From contig NZ_CP133781.1 of NCBI RefSeq assembly GCF_034350045.1, forward strand, positions 3,768,501 to 3,832,500: a DNA stretch of 64,000 bases, in the 5' to 3' direction. Shown here piece by piece: positions 54,434 to 63,202 of the stretch. Source of the DNA: Pseudomonas sp. CCI4.2. GTDB taxonomy: Bacteria > Pseudomonadota > Gammaproteobacteria > Pseudomonadales > Pseudomonadaceae. Every line of letters begins with the position of its first letter. The stretch's first letter is position 1. The notes under the pieces were generated by a model, which did no database searches, was not told the origin of the DNA, and saw only the letters and a program-made list of their open reading frames with translations. The translations under genes were made by a program, and so were the position numbers.

Positions 54434-54856
54434 ATGCGCTTGATCTGTTTCGCGATTCCTCTGTTGCTGGCGGGTTGTTCATCATTCACGGCCGATCCGG
54501 ACAACGTGACCCAAGTGCCAGGGGATCGCCTGCTCGCGTTCCAACAGCCGGTGGAGGGCGGGGGGCAAATCATCGTAAACCGTGACATCGGGATGCTGGG
54601 CGGCGGTTGTTTCCTGGCCTTTTCGATTGACCGCACCGTCGCCGCCCGAATCGGTATCGGTGAAGAAGCGCATTTTCAGGTGCCCGCGGGTGCTCGGATT
54701 GTGGGCATCGGCCTCGATGAACAGGACACGTCAATGTGCAGCAAAGGCCGTTTGCACCGCGAGTTGGCGGTTCAGTTGCAGGGCAGCGGCTCTCAACATT
54801 TTCGAATTGTCAGTGATTCGGTGAGTGGCTTCGGGATAGTGCCTGTAGCGCAGTGA
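54434..54856 (+). CDS. Putative lipoprotein of unknown function
   Basis: The 140-residue protein begins with a lipoprotein signal (MRLICFAIPLLLAGC, lipidated Cys15) followed by a mature beta-rich domain containing two further cysteines, in GGGCFLAF and TSMCSKGRL, which could form a disulfide. GAAGGAAACTTCC-type sequence, read here as AAGGAAG, precedes the ATG. It stands alone between a GST and the pqi operon. I do not recognise a named family. Confidence 0.78.
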   Translation: MRLICFAIPLLLAGCSSFTADPDNVTQVPGDRLLAFQQPVEGGGQIIVNRDIGMLGGGCFLAFSIDRTVAARIGIGEEAHFQVPAGARIVGIGLDEQDTSMCSKGRLHRELAVQLQGSGSQHFRIVSDSVSGFGIVPVAQ

Positions 54857-54909
54857 TAGCGTTCGCCAAAACGTTGGCTCCCGCCGGGGGTGTCCGTAAC
54901 AGCTTAGTG

Positions 54910-54937
54910 TTGGCAGCCATGCCTGGGCCGGTATAAT
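54910..54937 (+). promoter_or_regulatory. Sigma-70 promoter of the pqi operon
   Basis: TTGGCA (54910-54915), a 16-bp spacer and a perfect TATAAT (54932-54937) lie about 100 bp before the first pqiA-type gene. No operator is obvious, so expression may be constitutive. Confidence 0.65.
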
Positions 54938-55038
54938 CACCGCCCGCAGACATTATTCATCTGCGCGACCTTGCCCCTTGAACTAGCTGGCAATGCCCGG
55001 CTCCAAGGATTGGATTTGCATTACGACCAGTCGAGCCT

Positions 55039-55650
55039 ATGACATCGTCCCCAGCATGGATTATCTGCGAACACTGCGACTCGGTTTATCAGTCCACGGC
55101 GTTGGCCAGAGGCCAGACCGCGCGCTGTGTGCGTTGCGCTGCCATTCTTGGGCGCGGCGGTCAATTGAGCATTCAACAACTGTTGGCGCTGTCGATCAGC
55201 GCCGCAATGCTTTTCATTTTCGCCAACGCGTTCCCCGTCATTTCCATCAGCCTGCAAGGCTTGAGCAATCAGGCCACCTTGTGGCAATCGGTTCAGGCTC
55301 TGGCCCAAGGGCAAATCAGCCCGATGGCAGCCGTGGCGGGGCTGACGATCATTCTTGCGCCTTTTCTGCAAATCATTCTGCTCTGCTGGGTGCTCAGTTT
55401 CGCCTTGGCCAGGCGTGCGGCGCCTGGTTTTAAGCTCTGCATGCGAACGCTGGAACACCTGCGGCCATGGAGCATGCTCGAGGTCTGCTTGCTGGGCATT
55501 CTGGTGTCCATCGTCAAATTGGCTGGCATGCTCGATGTACACCCCGGCGTTGGCCTATGGGCACTGGGCATGCTAACCGTGCTGATCATCCTGATTTCGG
55601 GCAAAGGCATCCGTCGGCTGTGGAAAGACCTTGAAGGTGTCATTCCGTGA
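55039..55650 (+). CDS. pqiA: PqiA-family inner-membrane protein (first half)
   Basis: The 203-residue protein corresponds to one half of E. coli PqiA/YebS. An N-terminal zinc-ribbon-like ICEHCDSVY...ARCVRCAAIL (two CxxC pairs) leads into four membrane helices with FIFANAFPVISISLQG and LRPWSMLEVCLLGILVSIVKL. PqiA sits in the inner membrane at the base of the PqiABC bridge thought to carry lipids between membranes. In Pseudomonas the duplicated E. coli protein is encoded by two genes, and this is the first. It overlaps the second by GTGA. Confidence 0.9.
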   Translation: MTSSPAWIICEHCDSVYQSTALARGQTARCVRCAAILGRGGQLSIQQLLALSISAAMLFIFANAFPVISISLQGLSNQATLWQSVQALAQGQISPMAAVAGLTIILAPFLQIILLCWVLSFALARRAAPGFKLCMRTLEHLRPWSMLEVCLLGILVSIVKLAGMLDVHPGVGLWALGMLTVLIILISGKGIRRLWKDLEGVIP

Positions 55651-56261
55651 GTCAGCCGCCGTATGCCAGCGAAATGAACCTGGTCCTGTGCCGTACCTGC
55701 GGCTACGCCTGCTCGGTGAACGATGCACAATGCCCTCGTTGCAATTCAGCGGTGCATCGACGCAAACCGAACAGCCTGACCCGCACCTGGGCATTTTTGC
55801 TCGCCAGCCTGATCTGCTATATCCCGGCCAACCTGATGCCGGTGATGTACACCAACATCTTTGGCAGCGGCAGTGAAAACACGATCTTCAGCGGCATCAT
55901 AGAGTTTTGGAGCGAGGGTTCCTGGGACCTCGCATTGTTGATTTTCATCGCCAGCGTGGCGGTACCGTGCTTGAAATTTCTGGTACTGGGCACGCTGCTG
56001 ATTACCTGTCAGCGCCGCAGCCACTGGGCCAGGCGGGAGCGGGCCAGGCTATATCGGTTGATAGAGGTGGTCGGTTATTGGTCGATGCTGGACGTGCTGG
56101 TGGTGGCCTTGATTGCCGCGCTCGTGCAATTTCGCTCGCTGAGCACCATCGACCCGCGCATGGGTATTTTGTTTTTTGGTTTGGTAGTCGTCCTGACCAT
56201 GTTAGCCGCCATTAGTTTTGATCCCCGGCTTATCTGGGATACAGAGGTTGAAGATGTCTGA
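55647..56261 (+). CDS. PqiA-family inner-membrane protein (second half)
   Basis: The 204-residue protein is the second PqiA-type half. It has CRTCGYACSVNDAQCPRCNSAVHRR (two CxxC pairs) and four membrane helices containing CYIPANLMPVMYTNIFG and IEVVGYWSMLDVLVVALIAALVQF. It starts at GTG 55647, overlapping the first half's stop, and overlaps pqiB by 8 bp. It would pair with the first half to form the inner-membrane base of the transport bridge. Confidence 0.9.
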   Translation: MSQPPYASEMNLVLCRTCGYACSVNDAQCPRCNSAVHRRKPNSLTRTWAFLLASLICYIPANLMPVMYTNIFGSGSENTIFSGIIEFWSEGSWDLALLIFIASVAVPCLKFLVLGTLLITCQRRSHWARRERARLYRLIEVVGYWSMLDVLVVALIAALVQFRSLSTIDPRMGILFFGLVVVLTMLAAISFDPRLIWDTEVEDV

Positions 56262-57948
56262 TCACCCACGTTCCACCCTAAACCCCGCGTCGGGTCCACC
56301 CTCACCAGGCGCGCCGAATATCAAGCATCGAAGCTTCAACGTATCACTGGTGTGGATCGTACCCATCGTCGCGGCGTTGGTCGGGTTGTCTATGGTGGCG
56401 CATAACATTCTTTCGGCTGGACCGGAAATCAATGTCAGCTTCCAGACCGCTGAAGGGATTGAGGTCAATAAGACCCAGGTCAAATACAAAAACGTGGTGA
56501 TTGGTAAAGTCACCGCCATCGCCTTGAGCGAAGACCGTAATCGTGTGGATGCGACCATCGACCTAGATGCGTCCGCCAAGTCGTTCGCCACCGAGGGATC
56601 GCGCTTCTGGGTCGTGCGCCCCCGCATCGGTGCCAACGGTATTTCTGGGGTAGGTACCTTGCTTTCCGGGGCATTTATTGGTGCCGATGCCGGCGAATCC
56701 GAACAGACCAAAAAAGACTTTGTCGGCCTTGAAACGCCGCCGCCGGTGACCTATGGCGAGAAGGGCAAGCGCTATACCTTGCACACCGACACCCTCGGCT
56801 CGCTGGATATTGGTTCGGACGTTTACTACCGCCGCATCGCGGTGGGGCAGGTGGTTGCCTATCAGTTGTCTGAAGACGGCAAAGGCGTTGATGTGCAAAT
56901 TTTCGTTCATTCGCCAAACGATCAGTTCGTGACCAAGGACACACGATTTTGGAATGCCAGTGGCGTAAATGTCAGTCTGGATGCTAACGGCCTGAAGGTG
57001 GATACCGAGTCGGTTTCTTCGATTCTGGCTGGCGGTATTGCCTTCGTCGAACCCAAGTACAGCCCGAATCCGGTGGTGGCGGAGGAGGATGCTACGTTCT
57101 CGCTGTTCGTCGACCAGCAAACCGCCATGGCGCCCGCTGACGGCGATCCGCACTTCATCCGCATGCGCTTTGACCAGCCGTTGCGCGGGCTGTCGGTCAA
57201 CGCGCCGGTCGAATTCCATGGGGTGAACATCGGCAGAGTGGTGTCGGTCGATCTTGACTATGACGCGACGAAAAAAGACTTTCCGACCATGATCGGTGCG
57301 GTTATTTACCCCAATAGATTGGGCAAGGCCCACGAAACGCTCCTGAAGCAGGCCGGCGCGGACAAAGCTGACGACCTTCGAACCCAGGAGTTGATGGCGG
57401 AATTCGTTAAACAAGGGCTGCGTGCCCAAGCCCGGAGCGGCAACTTGTTGACCGGCCAATTGTACATCGCGCTGGATTTTGTGCCGAACGCAAAACCGGT
57501 GGCGTTCAACTCAACCGCGCAACCCTTGGACATTCCGACCATCCCCGGCAGCCTGGACAAACTGCAGGAGCAGTTACAACAGATCGTCGACAAAATCAGC
57601 AAACTGCCCATCGATCAGATTGCCAGCAACCTCAACGGCAGTTTGACCGAGCTTCAGAAAACCTTGAAACAGGTCAATGGCGATGTACTGCCGCAGATGC
57701 GCGACACCTTGGCGCAAACCAAAAAAACCTTGGCGTCAGCCAACGACAGCTTCTCCGAGGATTCGCCACAACGTCAGGAGCTGGGTCAGGCCATGCAGGA
57801 AGTGAAACGCACCGCTCGCTCGGTGCGGGTATTGACCGACTTCCTCGGCCGGCACCCTGAAGCCTTGATTCGTGGGCGCGTGAAAACCGCCCAACCCGAT
57901 GGCTACACATCGTCACCTTCGTCTTCTCGCGAGATTGATCCGGAATGA
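56254..57948 (+). CDS. pqiB: PqiB, MCE-domain membrane-bridging protein
   Basis: The 564-residue protein has one membrane helix (about 32-50), three MCE domains in series (roughly 55-150, 170-265 and 290-400), and a C-terminal amphipathic helical tail (about 430-540) that builds the long tunnel of the PqiB hexamer. MCE landmarks include VNKTQVKYKNVVIGKVTAIALS and VEFHGVNIGRVVSVDLD. The bridge is thought to shuttle lipids across the periplasm. The frame opens at 56218, but the ATG at 56254 matches the natural N-terminus. A defective second copy lies downstream. Confidence 0.94.
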   Translation: MSDHPRSTLNPASGPPSPGAPNIKHRSFNVSLVWIVPIVAALVGLSMVAHNILSAGPEINVSFQTAEGIEVNKTQVKYKNVVIGKVTAIALSEDRNRVDATIDLDASAKSFATEGSRFWVVRPRIGANGISGVGTLLSGAFIGADAGESEQTKKDFVGLETPPPVTYGEKGKRYTLHTDTLGSLDIGSDVYYRRIAVGQVVAYQLSEDGKGVDVQIFVHSPNDQFVTKDTRFWNASGVNVSLDANGLKVDTESVSSILAGGIAFVEPKYSPNPVVAEEDATFSLFVDQQTAMAPADGDPHFIRMRFDQPLRGLSVNAPVEFHGVNIGRVVSVDLDYDATKKDFPTMIGAVIYPNRLGKAHETLLKQAGADKADDLRTQELMAEFVKQGLRAQARSGNLLTGQLYIALDFVPNAKPVAFNSTAQPLDIPTIPGSLDKLQEQLQQIVDKISKLPIDQIASNLNGSLTELQKTLKQVNGDVLPQMRDTLAQTKKTLASANDSFSEDSPQRQELGQAMQEVKRTARSVRVLTDFLGRHPEALIRGRVKTAQPDGYTSSPSSSREIDPE

Positions 57949-58556
57949 TCCCCATGAAAAGTCGCTTTCTTGCCCTCTTGGCCACGCTGGGTTTGGCCGC
58001 TTGTGTGTCGGCGCCCACGCATTACTACACGCTGGTGCCCACCGCCAAGGATGCGCGAGCGAGCAGCAGCGTGCCGGCGTTTCAGTTCGAAATGCAGCCG
58101 GTGCTGATACCGGTGCAAGTTGATCAGCCCCAAGTGGTAGTGCGACTCAGCAGTGGTGCCTTATCGATTCTTGAAACCGAACGCTGGAGCGCGCCGTTGG
58201 CCGATGAGTTTCACGACGCCTTGGCCAACCAGATGGAGCTGCGACTCGGTACGCGAAACCTTGAGGGCTTGCCCAAAATGCCCGGCCGCCCGGTCATTTC
58301 ACTGCAAACCGACGTTCGACGCTTTGACTCGGTGCCGGGTCAGTACGCGTTGATCGACGTGGTGTGGAGCATCAGTCGCCGGCTTGATACCGAACCGCGT
58401 CGCAGCTTGACCTGCAGTTCAACCCTTCGCCAACCCGCCGGGATGCAAGTGCAAGACGTGATCATGGCGCACCAGCAGGTCATCGCGCAGTTGGCGACTA
58501 TAATCGCCGGGACGGCGCGCAAATGGGCGCAGGATCCCAGCGTAGGCTGTCCATAG
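57945..58556 (+). CDS. pqiC: PqiC-type outer-membrane lipoprotein
   Basis: The 203-residue protein has a lipoprotein signal ending TLGLAAC and the ABC-type transport auxiliary (PqiC/YmbA) domain: THYYTLVPT, VVVRLSSGALSILETERWSAPLADEFHDALANQM and PVISLQTDVRRFDSVPGQYALIDVVWSI. PqiC anchors the PqiB tunnel to the outer membrane. The start may be the ATG at 57945 (ATGA overlap with pqiB) or the one three codons later. It closes the functional pqi set. Confidence 0.92.
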   Translation: MIPMKSRFLALLATLGLAACVSAPTHYYTLVPTAKDARASSSVPAFQFEMQPVLIPVQVDQPQVVVRLSSGALSILETERWSAPLADEFHDALANQMELRLGTRNLEGLPKMPGRPVISLQTDVRRFDSVPGQYALIDVVWSISRRLDTEPRRSLTCSSTLRQPAGMQVQDVIMAHQQVIAQLATIIAGTARKWAQDPSVGCP

Positions 58557-58601
58557 TCGGTTCGTTTTGCTTCTTACTCGTCTGGGATGCCGAGGTAAGC
58601 C

Positions 58602-59238
58602 ATGCCTGAAAACCCGAAGCCCACGGCCAGCCCGGTACCCGGCGCAGCCGAGATCAAACATCGAGGTTTCAATGTATCGCTGGTGTGGATTGTGCCCATC
58701 GTGGCGGCGCTGGTGGGGTTATCGATGCTGGTCCATAACGCGATATCGGCCGGCCCCGAGATTACGCTCACCTTTCAGACCGCAGAGGGCCTGCAGGCGA
58801 ACAAGACCCAAGTCAAATACAAGAACGTGGTGATCGGCGAAGTCACGGCCATTGCCTTGAGTAAAGACCGCAGTCATGTTGATCAACAAACTGCCCATCG
58901 ATCAGATTGCCAACAACCTTAACGGCAGCTTGGCCGAACTTCAGCTAACCCTGAAGCAAGTGAATGGCTCCGTTCTGCCGCAGATGCGCGACACCCTCGT
59001 GCAGACCCGAAAAACCCTCGCATCGGCCAACGAAGCCTTCGCCGAGGACTCACCGCAGCGCCAGGAATTGAGCCAGTCCATGCAAGAAGTGAAACGCACC
59101 GCCCGTTCGGTAAGGGTGTTAACTGATTTCATTGGGCGACATCCCGAAGCACTGATTCGTGGCCGCCTTAAAGGCGCCGAGCCTGATGGTTATAAATCGT
59201 CGCCTTCAGCGTCACGAGATACCGCGAATGACCCTTGA
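58602..59238 (+). pseudogene. Second pqiB copy with about 1 kb internal deletion
   Basis: The first 94 codons match PqiB residues 1-99 (IKHRGFNVSLVWIVPIVAALVGLS, NKTQVKYKNVVIGEVTAIALS). The frame then shifts and a second frame, from about 58886 to 59238, matches PqiB from residue 448 to the end (INKLPIDQIANNLNGS, LTDFIGRHPEALIRGR). All three MCE domains are lost: about 347 residues are missing at a junction near 58880-58886. The retained parts are diverged from the intact copy, so this was an old paralogue that suffered a deletion, not a failed fresh duplication. The remaining frames cannot make a tunnel. Confidence 0.85.
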
Positions 59239-59276
59239 TCCAAATCAATGGTCGAAAAAAAGCACCCTGCTATAAC
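59235..59276 (+). promoter_or_regulatory. ANR/FNR-activated promoter of ackA-xfp-glgP
   Basis: TTGATCCAAATCAA at 59235-59248 is a perfect match to the FNR/ANR consensus TTGAT-N4-ATCAA. A -10 box TATAAC at 59271-59276 predicts transcription from about 59283, which puts the ANR site at -41.5, the exact position for class II activation. The left arm overlaps the stop codon of the pqiB relic. Confidence 0.85.
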
Positions 59277-59347
59277 TAACTGCCATGGCCGACGTGAAGC
59301 TGTCTCATTGGACGGTTCGCGCTGATATTCGCGATCGGGGAGATCGA

Positions 59348-60595
59348 ATGGTTGAGCAGTTAGTTGAACCGGTAAGCGTTGCGCTGGATCAGACCACCTC
59401 CGGTCTGCTGCTGGTCGTCAACGCGGGTTCGTCCAGCATCAAATTCGCGATTTACCGCGCCAGTCTGGACAGCCACGGCCAACCGGTTGCCCTGGGCTAC
59501 GGCAGCCTGGAAAAACACGTGGATCACTATTGGCTGTGTTTTCGCGAGGCCAGCGGCGAAAAAGATATCGAAGAGCAGTGGCCACACTCCGAAGAGTCGA
59601 TCACTGACGAGACCTTGGGCCGGCTGATCCAGTGGATCGAGCAGCACACCGGCGACACGCTATCTGCCGCCGGTCATCGAATCGTTCATGGCGGCACGCG
59701 CACCCAAGTTGCGGCCTTGATCGACGATTCCGTCATGACGGAAATGGAGGCGTTGATTCCTATTGCGCCGTTGCATCAGCCAGCGTGCCTGGCGCCGGTG
59801 CGCTTTCTGGCGCGTGAACATCCTCATTTGCAACAAGTGGCCTGTTTTGATACCGCCTTCCACCATTCGTTGGACCGGATGGAAACCTTGTATGGATTGC
59901 CCCGCGCCTTGAGCGAAGAGGGTATCCGTCGTTATGGTTTTCACGGTTTGTCGTTCGAGTACATCGCCAGTGTCCTGCCCGCTTATGATCGCCGGGCAGC
60001 GGCCGGGCGGACCATCGTGGCTCATCTGGGGAATGGCGCGAGCCTGTGTGCCTTGCGCGGCGGCCGCAGTTGCGCCACCAGCATGGGTTTTACCACCCTC
60101 GACGGGATTCTCATGGGCACACGCCCCGGACACCTTGATCCCGGCATACTCCTGTACCTGTTGCGCGAACGTGGCATGACCGCTGAGGCGCTTGAGCATT
60201 TGCTGTATCACGAATGTGGTTTACTCGGCGTTTCCGGTGGCATCTCCAGCGACATGCGGGAGCTGTCTGTCAGCGAGGATCCAGCGGCCAAAGAAGCAAT
60301 TGATCTGTATGTACACACCATCGTCCGTGAAATCGGAGCCTTCGCTGCGGTTCTGGGCGGCCTTGATGCACTGGTGTTCACAGGCGGTATTGGTGAGCAT
60401 GCAGCCAGCGTGCGTGCACGGATTATCGAAGGTTGTGCCTGGCTTGGCATGAGAATCGACGAGCAGGCCAATGAAGTTGACGGGCCGTTCCTGTCCCAGT
60501 CCAGCAGCCGCGTCGCTGCCTGGATGATCCCCACTGATGAAGACCACGTGATCGCCCGCCATACCTTGCAGTTGCTGGACACCAGCAGCCATTAG
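59348..60595 (+). CDS. ackA: Acetate kinase
   Basis: The 415-residue protein carries acetate kinase signatures: [14 protein letters not shown] (nucleotide loop), [17 protein letters not shown] (catalytic Asp), [54 protein letters not shown] and [16 protein letters not shown]. It turns acetyl phosphate and ADP into acetate and ATP; some relatives favour propionate. The frame opens at 59285, but the ATG at 59348 has GGGGAG six bases upstream and is chosen. As the first gene behind the ANR promoter it would make ATP when oxygen is low, from the acetyl phosphate made by the phosphoketolase. Confidence 0.93.
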   Translation: MVEQLVEPVSVALDQTTSGLLLVVNAGSSSIKFAIYRASLDSHGQPVALGYGSLEKHVDHYWLCFREASGEKDIEEQWPHSEESITDETLGRLIQWIEQHTGDTLSAAGHRIVHGGTRTQVAALIDDSVMTEMEALIPIAPLHQPACLAPVRFLAREHPHLQQVACFDTAFHHSLDRMETLYGLPRALSEEGIRRYGFHGLSFEYIASVLPAYDRRAAAGRTIVAHLGNGASLCALRGGRSCATSMGFTTLDGILMGTRPGHLDPGILLYLLRERGMTAEALEHLLYHECGLLGVSGGISSDMRELSVSEDPAAKEAIDLYVHTIVREIGAFAAVLGGLDALVFTGGIGEHAASVRARIIEGCAWLGMRIDEQANEVDGPFLSQSSSRVAAWMIPTDEDHVIARHTLQLLDTSSH

Positions 60596-60601
60596 TTGAG
60601 A

Positions 60602-60619
60602 CTCGGGCTTGGGCCCGAG
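60602..60619 (+). terminator. Possible attenuating hairpin between ackA and xfp
   Basis: CTCGGGC-TTGG-GCCCGAG (7-bp stem) is followed by GGTTTT. It resembles a weak intrinsic terminator 7 bp past ackA and 33 bp before xfp, so it may reduce downstream expression rather than end the operon. Confidence 0.5.
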
Positions 60620-60651
60620 GGTTTTACATCGCCCATTCCACTGGAGTCGCC

Positions 60652-63153
60652 ATGTATATCTTCAACCCACTGCTGTCCAGCGCCGATAACCCCTCCAGCG
60701 CACCGATTATCGAGCCGCTTTTGGTCGACAATGGCCCGCTGGCGCCTGAACTGCTGGAGCGGATGAACCGCTATTGGTACGCCGCCAATTACCTGTGCGT
60801 CGGCCAGATTTACCTCAAGGCCAACCCATTACTGCGTGAACCGTTGAGCGCCGATCACATTAAGCCTCGGCTATTGGGACACTGGGGCACTTCGGCCGGG
60901 CAGAACTTTATCTATGTGCACTTGAACCGGCTGATCAGCGAACAACATATACAAATGATCTATATTTCAGGCCCCGGTCACGGCGGTCCAACGTTGAATG
61001 CGTGTGCCTGGTTGGAAGGCACTTACAGCGACGTTCACCCAGAGATCACCGCCGATGAATCGGGGATGCTGCGCTTCTTCCGCAGTTTCTCCACCCCCGG
61101 TGGCGTGCCGAGCCACTGCGGTCCGCACACGCCCAACTCCCTGCATGAAGGCGGCGAGCTGGGCTATTCGTTGGTGCATGCGTTCGGCGCCGCGTTCGAC
61201 AACCCGCAGGTGGTGGTGGCCTGCGTCATCGGTGATGGCGAAGCGGAAACCTGCCCGTTGGAAGGCAGTTGGAAAAGTATTCGGTTTCTTAACCCGGTCT
61301 ACGACGGTGCGGTGCTGCCGATTCTGCACCTCAACGGCTACAAGATTTCCGGCCCCACGGTGGAAGCACGCACCGACGACGCCGACCTGATCGCGCTGTA
61401 TCAAGGGCGTGGCTACGAGCCGATCATCGTCGCCGGCGATGACCTGCCCGGCATGCACCAACGTTTCGCGGCGGCCCTCGACACCTGCTACGCCGGGATT
61501 CGGGATATCCAGCACCGAGCGAGGGAGGAGGGGTCGGTTACACGCTCGCGCTGGCCGATGATCATTTTGCGCAGCCCCAAAGGCTGGACCGGGCCGAAAG
61601 TAGTCGACGGCATGCCGGTGGAAGGGACGTTTCGCGCGCACCAAGTGCCGCTGGCTAATGTCATCCAGAACACTGAGCATTTGGCGCAACTGGAGCGCTG
61701 GATGCGCAGTTATTCGCCACAGACGCTGTTCGATGAGAATGGCGCGCTGGTGCCCGAACTGCGCGCCCTGACCCCACCGTCTGCCCTGCGCTTGGGGGCC
61801 GTTCCCCACGTCAATGGCGGCCGGGTATTGGTGGCGCTGGACTTGCCCAACTTCGCCGATTACGGCCTCGACGTCCCCGGGCCGGGGGAAGTCATAGCCG
61901 AGGCACCGCGCAAACTGGGTGAATACCTGCGGGACGTGATTCGCGCTAATCCGCATAATTTCCGGGTATTTGGCCCGGATGAAACCAATTCCAACCGTCT
62001 GAACGCGGTGTTCGAGGCCACCAACCGCACGGCTGCTGGACCGATCCTTGAAATTGACGATCACCTAGCGGCTGATGGCCGAGTGATGGAAGTCCTTAGC
62101 GAGCACTTGTGCGAAGGCTGGCTTGAGGGCTATTTGCTCACCGGGCGCCATGGCATGTGGTCGACGTATGAGGCGTTCGCCCAGGTCGTTGATTCCATGG
62201 TTACCCAACACGCCAAGTGGTTGCAGCAAAGCCGCGAGTTCCCTTGGCGTCGGCCGTTGGCCTCGCTCAACATATTGCTCACCAGTCACGCCTGGCGTAA
62301 CGACCACAATGGCTTCAGCCATCAATCCACCGGCTTCGTCGACAACGTGCTGCAACGCCGTTCGGACGTGGTGCGGGTGTATTACCCACCAGACTCAAAC
62401 TGTCTGGTCAACGTGTTCGATCACTGCCTGCGCAGCCGCAATTACGTGAACGTGGTCACCTGCGGAAAGCAACCGGATTTCCAATGGCTGGATTTCGACG
62501 CAGCACTGAAACACTGCTCCCAAGGGGCCTCAATTTGGAACTTCGCCAGCAACGATGACGGCGACGATCCGGACGTGGTGCTGGCCTGCGCCGGTGACGT
62601 GCCCACTACCGAAGCGGTGGCGGCGGCCTGGTTGCTGCAAAAACACGTGCCGGGGATCCGCGTGCGGCTGGTCAATGTGGTGGATCTGGGCATCCTCAGC
62701 AGCCCGCAAACCCGGCCGCACGGCATGGACAACGTGTCGTTCGATGCGTTGTTCACCCGCGAGGCCCCGGTGATGTTTGCGTTTCACGGCTCGACGTGGG
62801 TGATTCATTCCATGGTTCACGGCCGCGCCAACGAGGCGCGCTTTCACGTGCGGGGCTTCTCGGATCGAGGCACCACCACCACGCCGTTCGACATGGTGGT
62901 GCTCAACGACATGAGCCGCTACCAGCTCGCCATCGACGCCTTGAGCCACGTGCCGCGTTTGCGCTCCCACAGCCTCGACGCCATGAGTTACTTCGAAGGC
63001 CAATTGCGTCGGCATCACACCTACATCCGTGAGCATTTCGAAGACATGCCCGAGATCCGCAACTGGCGCTGGACAGACGACTTCAGCGAACCCGACGGCC
63101 CCCCACCGCTGGCCAAAGGGCATCCAAGGGGCCAGACCTTTACCGATGCGTGA
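60652..63153 (+). CDS. xfp: Xylulose-5-phosphate/fructose-6-phosphate phosphoketolase
   Basis: The 833-residue thiamine-diphosphate enzyme cleaves xylulose 5-phosphate (and often fructose 6-phosphate) with phosphate to acetyl phosphate plus glyceraldehyde 3-phosphate or erythrose 4-phosphate. Family motifs include [41 protein letters not shown], the ThDP motif [18 protein letters not shown] and [17 protein letters not shown]. Length is typical (about 790-830). It starts 57 bp after ackA, and its product is the acetate kinase substrate. It is a carbon- and redox-sparing route to ATP. Confidence 0.96.
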   Translation: MYIFNPLLSSADNPSSAPIIEPLLVDNGPLAPELLERMNRYWYAANYLCVGQIYLKANPLLREPLSADHIKPRLLGHWGTSAGQNFIYVHLNRLISEQHIQMIYISGPGHGGPTLNACAWLEGTYSDVHPEITADESGMLRFFRSFSTPGGVPSHCGPHTPNSLHEGGELGYSLVHAFGAAFDNPQVVVACVIGDGEAETCPLEGSWKSIRFLNPVYDGAVLPILHLNGYKISGPTVEARTDDADLIALYQGRGYEPIIVAGDDLPGMHQRFAAALDTCYAGIRDIQHRAREEGSVTRSRWPMIILRSPKGWTGPKVVDGMPVEGTFRAHQVPLANVIQNTEHLAQLERWMRSYSPQTLFDENGALVPELRALTPPSALRLGAVPHVNGGRVLVALDLPNFADYGLDVPGPGEVIAEAPRKLGEYLRDVIRANPHNFRVFGPDETNSNRLNAVFEATNRTAAGPILEIDDHLAADGRVMEVLSEHLCEGWLEGYLLTGRHGMWSTYEAFAQVVDSMVTQHAKWLQQSREFPWRRPLASLNILLTSHAWRNDHNGFSHQSTGFVDNVLQRRSDVVRVYYPPDSNCLVNVFDHCLRSRNYVNVVTCGKQPDFQWLDFDAALKHCSQGASIWNFASNDDGDDPDVVLACAGDVPTTEAVAAAWLLQKHVPGIRVRLVNVVDLGILSSPQTRPHGMDNVSFDALFTREAPVMFAFHGSTWVIHSMVHGRANEARFHVRGFSDRGTTTTPFDMVVLNDMSRYQLAIDALSHVPRLRSHSLDAMSYFEGQLRRHHTYIREHFEDMPEIRNWRWTDDFSEPDGPPPLAKGHPRGQTFTDA

Positions 63154-63202
63154 CGCATTAAATCCTACAGAGAGTGGTGGTATTTCTTATCAGGGTCAGC
63201 TC

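Noticed and set aside
56563..57459. 298-codon minus-strand frame inside pqiB
   Set aside because: It lies fully within the conserved MCE domains on the other strand and shows no protein-like pattern.
60967..62064. 365-codon minus-strand open frame inside xfp
   Set aside because: It is antisense to strongly conserved phosphoketolase motifs, has no domain-like sequence, and arises from the GC-rich third positions of xfp.
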